From positions 186,001 to 250,000 of the forward strand of contig NZ_JOJE01000007.1 in NCBI RefSeq assembly GCF_000720255.1: a stretch of 64,000 nucleotides of DNA, written 5' to 3'. The notes beneath the pieces were generated by a model. The model had not been told where the DNA came from and did no database searches. It saw only the letters and a list, made by a program, of their open reading frames with translations. This document shows positions 62,267 to 64,000 of this stretch, one piece after another. Made by a program: the position numbers and the translations under genes. The DNA is from Streptomyces griseus subsp. griseus. Lineage in GTDB: Bacteria > Actinomycetota > Actinomycetes > Streptomycetales > Streptomycetaceae. Numbering within the stretch: position 1 is the stretch's first letter; the number at the start of each line of letters is the position of its first letter.

Positions 62267-64000
62267 ATGCTGGAGATCGCGGAAAACGGCCGTACGTGGC
62301 TGCTCTCGGGAACCACGAGCAGCTACGCCGTTCATGTCACCGAGGACCACGAGTTCCTCCATCTGCATTGGGGCCCCCTCATCGCCCTGCCGGACGCCGA
62401 GGCCCTCGCCGTCCGCCCGCTGCCCGACTACCGGGGCTTCGAGTCCCCGCTCGACGGCCGCGAGGAGTACCCGGTCGAGGGTGGCCCCCGCTTCACCCGG
62501 CCGGCCCTGTCCGTGCGCACCGACGAGCGGCGCGGTACCGAGTGGCGCTTCGAGGCGTACGACACCGAGGGCGACCTCCTGCGGCTCCGCTTCCGGGACG
62601 CGGAGGCCGGGCTCGGCATCGCGCTGCACTACCGGATGCGGGGCGACGTGCTCGAGCGCTGGGTCACCCTCGACAACCAGGGGCCCGCCCCCTTGGAGCT
62701 GCTGCGCGCCGACTCCGCCACCTGGACCCTGCCCGACCGCGAGGGCTGGCGCCTGTCCCACCTGCACGGCCGCTGGGCCGCCGAGTCCCGGTTGGTCTCC
62801 GCCCCGCTCACCTACGGTGAGAAGGTCATCGGCAGCCGTCGCGGCCACACCGGCCACCAGCACCTGCCCTGGGTCGCCCTCGACACCGACGCGACCGAGG
62901 AACACGGCGAGGTCTACGGCTGCGCGCTCGGCTGGTCCGGCTCGTGGCGGATCGCCGTCGCCCAACTTCCGGACGCGCGCGTGCAGATCACCGGCGGCGC
63001 CGGACACGACGACTCGGGACTGCTGCGGCTCGCGGCGGGGGAGTCGTACACCACGCCGGTCTTCGCGGGACTGTGGAGCGATCAGGGCTTCGGCGGTGCC
63101 AGCCGGGCCTGGCACGCCTACCAGCGGACGTACGTCGTCCCGGACGCCGAGCGGGACCGGCCCGTGCTGTTCAACTCCTGGGAGGCCACCGAGTTCGACA
63201 TCTCCGAGGAGCAGCAGGCCACACTCGCGCGGCGGGCCGCGGCCATCGGTGTCGAACTGTTCGTGGTCGACGACGGCTGGTTCGGGGCGCGCACCAGCGA
63301 CCGTGCCGGGCTCGGCGACTGGCGGCCCAACCCGGACCGCTTCCCCGGCGGCCTGAAGCCGCTGGCCGACTACGTCCACGCGCTCGGGATGCAGTTCGGC
63401 ATCTGGGTCGAGCCGGAGATGGTGAACCCGGACAGCGAGCTGTACCGGGCACACCCCGACTGGGTGCAGTATCAAACGGGACGAAATCGGACGGAATTCC
63501 GCAATCAACTCGTGTTGAACCTCGCCCGCCCGGACGTCCAGGACTACCTCTGGGAGCAGCTCGACACCCTCCTGTCCAGCGCCCCGATCGACTACGTGAA
63601 GTGGGACTTCAATCGCTGCTTCACCGACGCCGGCTGGCCCGGCGAGGGCTATCCGCAGCGCCTCTGGGTCGACCACGTGAACGCCCTGTACGGCCTGCTG
63701 GACCGGCTGCGGGCGGCGCACCCCGGTGTCGCCTTCGAGTCCTGCTCGGGCGGCGGCGGCCGGATCGACCTCGGCGTCCTCAGTCGCACGGACCAGGTGT
63801 GGACCTCCGACAACACCGACCCTCTCGACCGGCTCGCCATCCAGCACGGCTTCACTCAGATCCACCCCGCGCGGGTCATGGCCGCCTGGGTCACCGACAG
63901 CCCCAACACTCAGCTCAACGGCCGGGTCAGCTCGCTGCGCTTCCGGTTCGTCAGCGCCATGGCGGGCGTGCTCGGAGTCGGTGGCGACCTCGCCCAGTGG
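62267..64000 (+). CDS. GH36 alpha-galactosidase, 3' end cut by window
   Basis: At least 578 residues of a family-36 glycoside hydrolase that removes terminal alpha-galactose. The frame is open to the window end. The N-terminal beta-supersandwich covers about 1-290; the TIM barrel follows with F-N-S-W-E-A-T, D-D-G-W-F, and Y-V-K-W-D447-F-N-R (nucleophile). The acid/base is D515 in S-D-N-T-D. C-S-G-G-G-G-R lies just before. No signal peptide, so it is probably cytosolic and acts on imported melibiose- or raffinose-type sugars. GAGG precedes the ATG at 62267. It is not preceded by a transporter. Confidence 0.95.
   Translation, partial: MLEIAENGRTWLLSGTTSSYAVHVTEDHEFLHLHWGPLIALPDAEALAVRPLPDYRGFESPLDGREEYPVEGGPRFTRPALSVRTDERRGTEWRFEAYDTEGDLLRLRFRDAEAGLGIALHYRMRGDVLERWVTLDNQGPAPLELLRADSATWTLPDREGWRLSHLHGRWAAESRLVSAPLTYGEKVIGSRRGHTGHQHLPWVALDTDATEEHGEVYGCALGWSGSWRIAVAQLPDARVQITGGAGHDDSGLLRLAAGESYTTPVFAGLWSDQGFGGASRAWHAYQRTYVVPDAERDRPVLFNSWEATEFDISEEQQATLARRAAAIGVELFVVDDGWFGARTSDRAGLGDWRPNPDRFPGGLKPLADYVHALGMQFGIWVEPEMVNPDSELYRAHPDWVQYQTGRNRTEFRNQLVLNLARPDVQDYLWEQLDTLLSSAPIDYVKWDFNRCFTDAGWPGEGYPQRLWVDHVNALYGLLDRLRAAHPGVAFESCSGGGGRIDLGVLSRTDQVWTSDNTDPLDRLAIQHGFTQIHPARVMAAWVTDSPNTQLNGRVSSLRFRFVSAMAGVLGVGGDLAQW

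Noticed and set aside
62045..63865. Leftward extension of the phosphatase by over 600 codons
   Set aside because: It is antisense to the GH36 gene and lacks homology; the GTG at 62044 has a strong ribosome site.

Overview
The window is high-GC DNA from an actinomycete, almost certainly a Streptomyces. The signs are very strong third-position G/C bias, frequent GTG and TTG starts, a WhiB-like protein, an SsgA-like sporulation protein, small Streptomyces-type proteins, one TTA (bldA-type) codon, and a complete hopanoid operon. From memory the gene order resembles S. coelicolor SCO67xx; this was not checked. No rRNA, tRNA, CRISPR array, insertion sequence or prophage was seen. Gene density is high and base composition is even, so nothing suggests recent horizontal transfer.

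Layout. 1-15 kb is a mixed accessory region: a divergent ATP-dependent DNA ligase and LigD-type polymerase pair, a broken ThuA/DUF1080 gene, a two-domain laccase next to a LacI-type regulator, a glyoxalase-like protein, a WhiB-like protein, an acyl-ACP desaturase behind an unusual triple operator, a DDAH, an ABC-F protein with a long leader, a PEP-mutase/ICL-family protein, SsgD-like, a secreted beta-propeller, and an endonuclease V with an extra C-terminal domain. 15-21.3 kb carries CoA-ester metabolism (enoyl-reductase-like protein, CoA-transferase, thiolase, FadB-type fusion). 21.5-35 kb holds a permease, a macrodomain protein, two divergent secreted peptidases, a D-amino-acid oxidase, a second ABC-F protein, Tex, a DJ-1 remnant and an enoyl-CoA hydratase. 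35-39.3 kb has a DUF308 membrane protein, an anti-sigma-like ATPase, idi, a cation efflux protein and galE.

39.6-46.7 kb is a tightly coupled seven-gene operon: two CDP-alcohol phosphotransferases, a nucleotidyltransferase, an sn-glycerol-1-phosphate-dehydrogenase-like enzyme, a GT2 glycosyltransferase and a TagGH-like ABC exporter. It ends at a strong terminator. Together these look like a route that makes a CDP-activated polyol from a triose phosphate, builds a phosphodiester-linked glycolipid or glycopolymer and exports it. I do not recognise it as a characterised pathway, and it is the best candidate here for an undescribed system.

46.9-60.4 kb is the hopanoid operon: hpnC, hpnD, a repeat-rich small ORF, hpnE, a polyprenyl diphosphate synthase, shc, hpnG, hpnH, ispG, dxs and an hpnO-like aminotransferase. 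Most junctions are stop/start overlaps. It supplies precursor (dxs, ispG), makes squalene (hpnCDE), cyclises it (shc) and elaborates the C35 side chain (hpnH, hpnG, aminotransferase). 60.4-64 kb has an XRE-cupin regulator with a duplicated operator, a 40-residue membrane protein, a protein tyrosine phosphatase, a pair of DnaA-box sequences, and the 5' part of a GH36 alpha-galactosidase cut by the window end.
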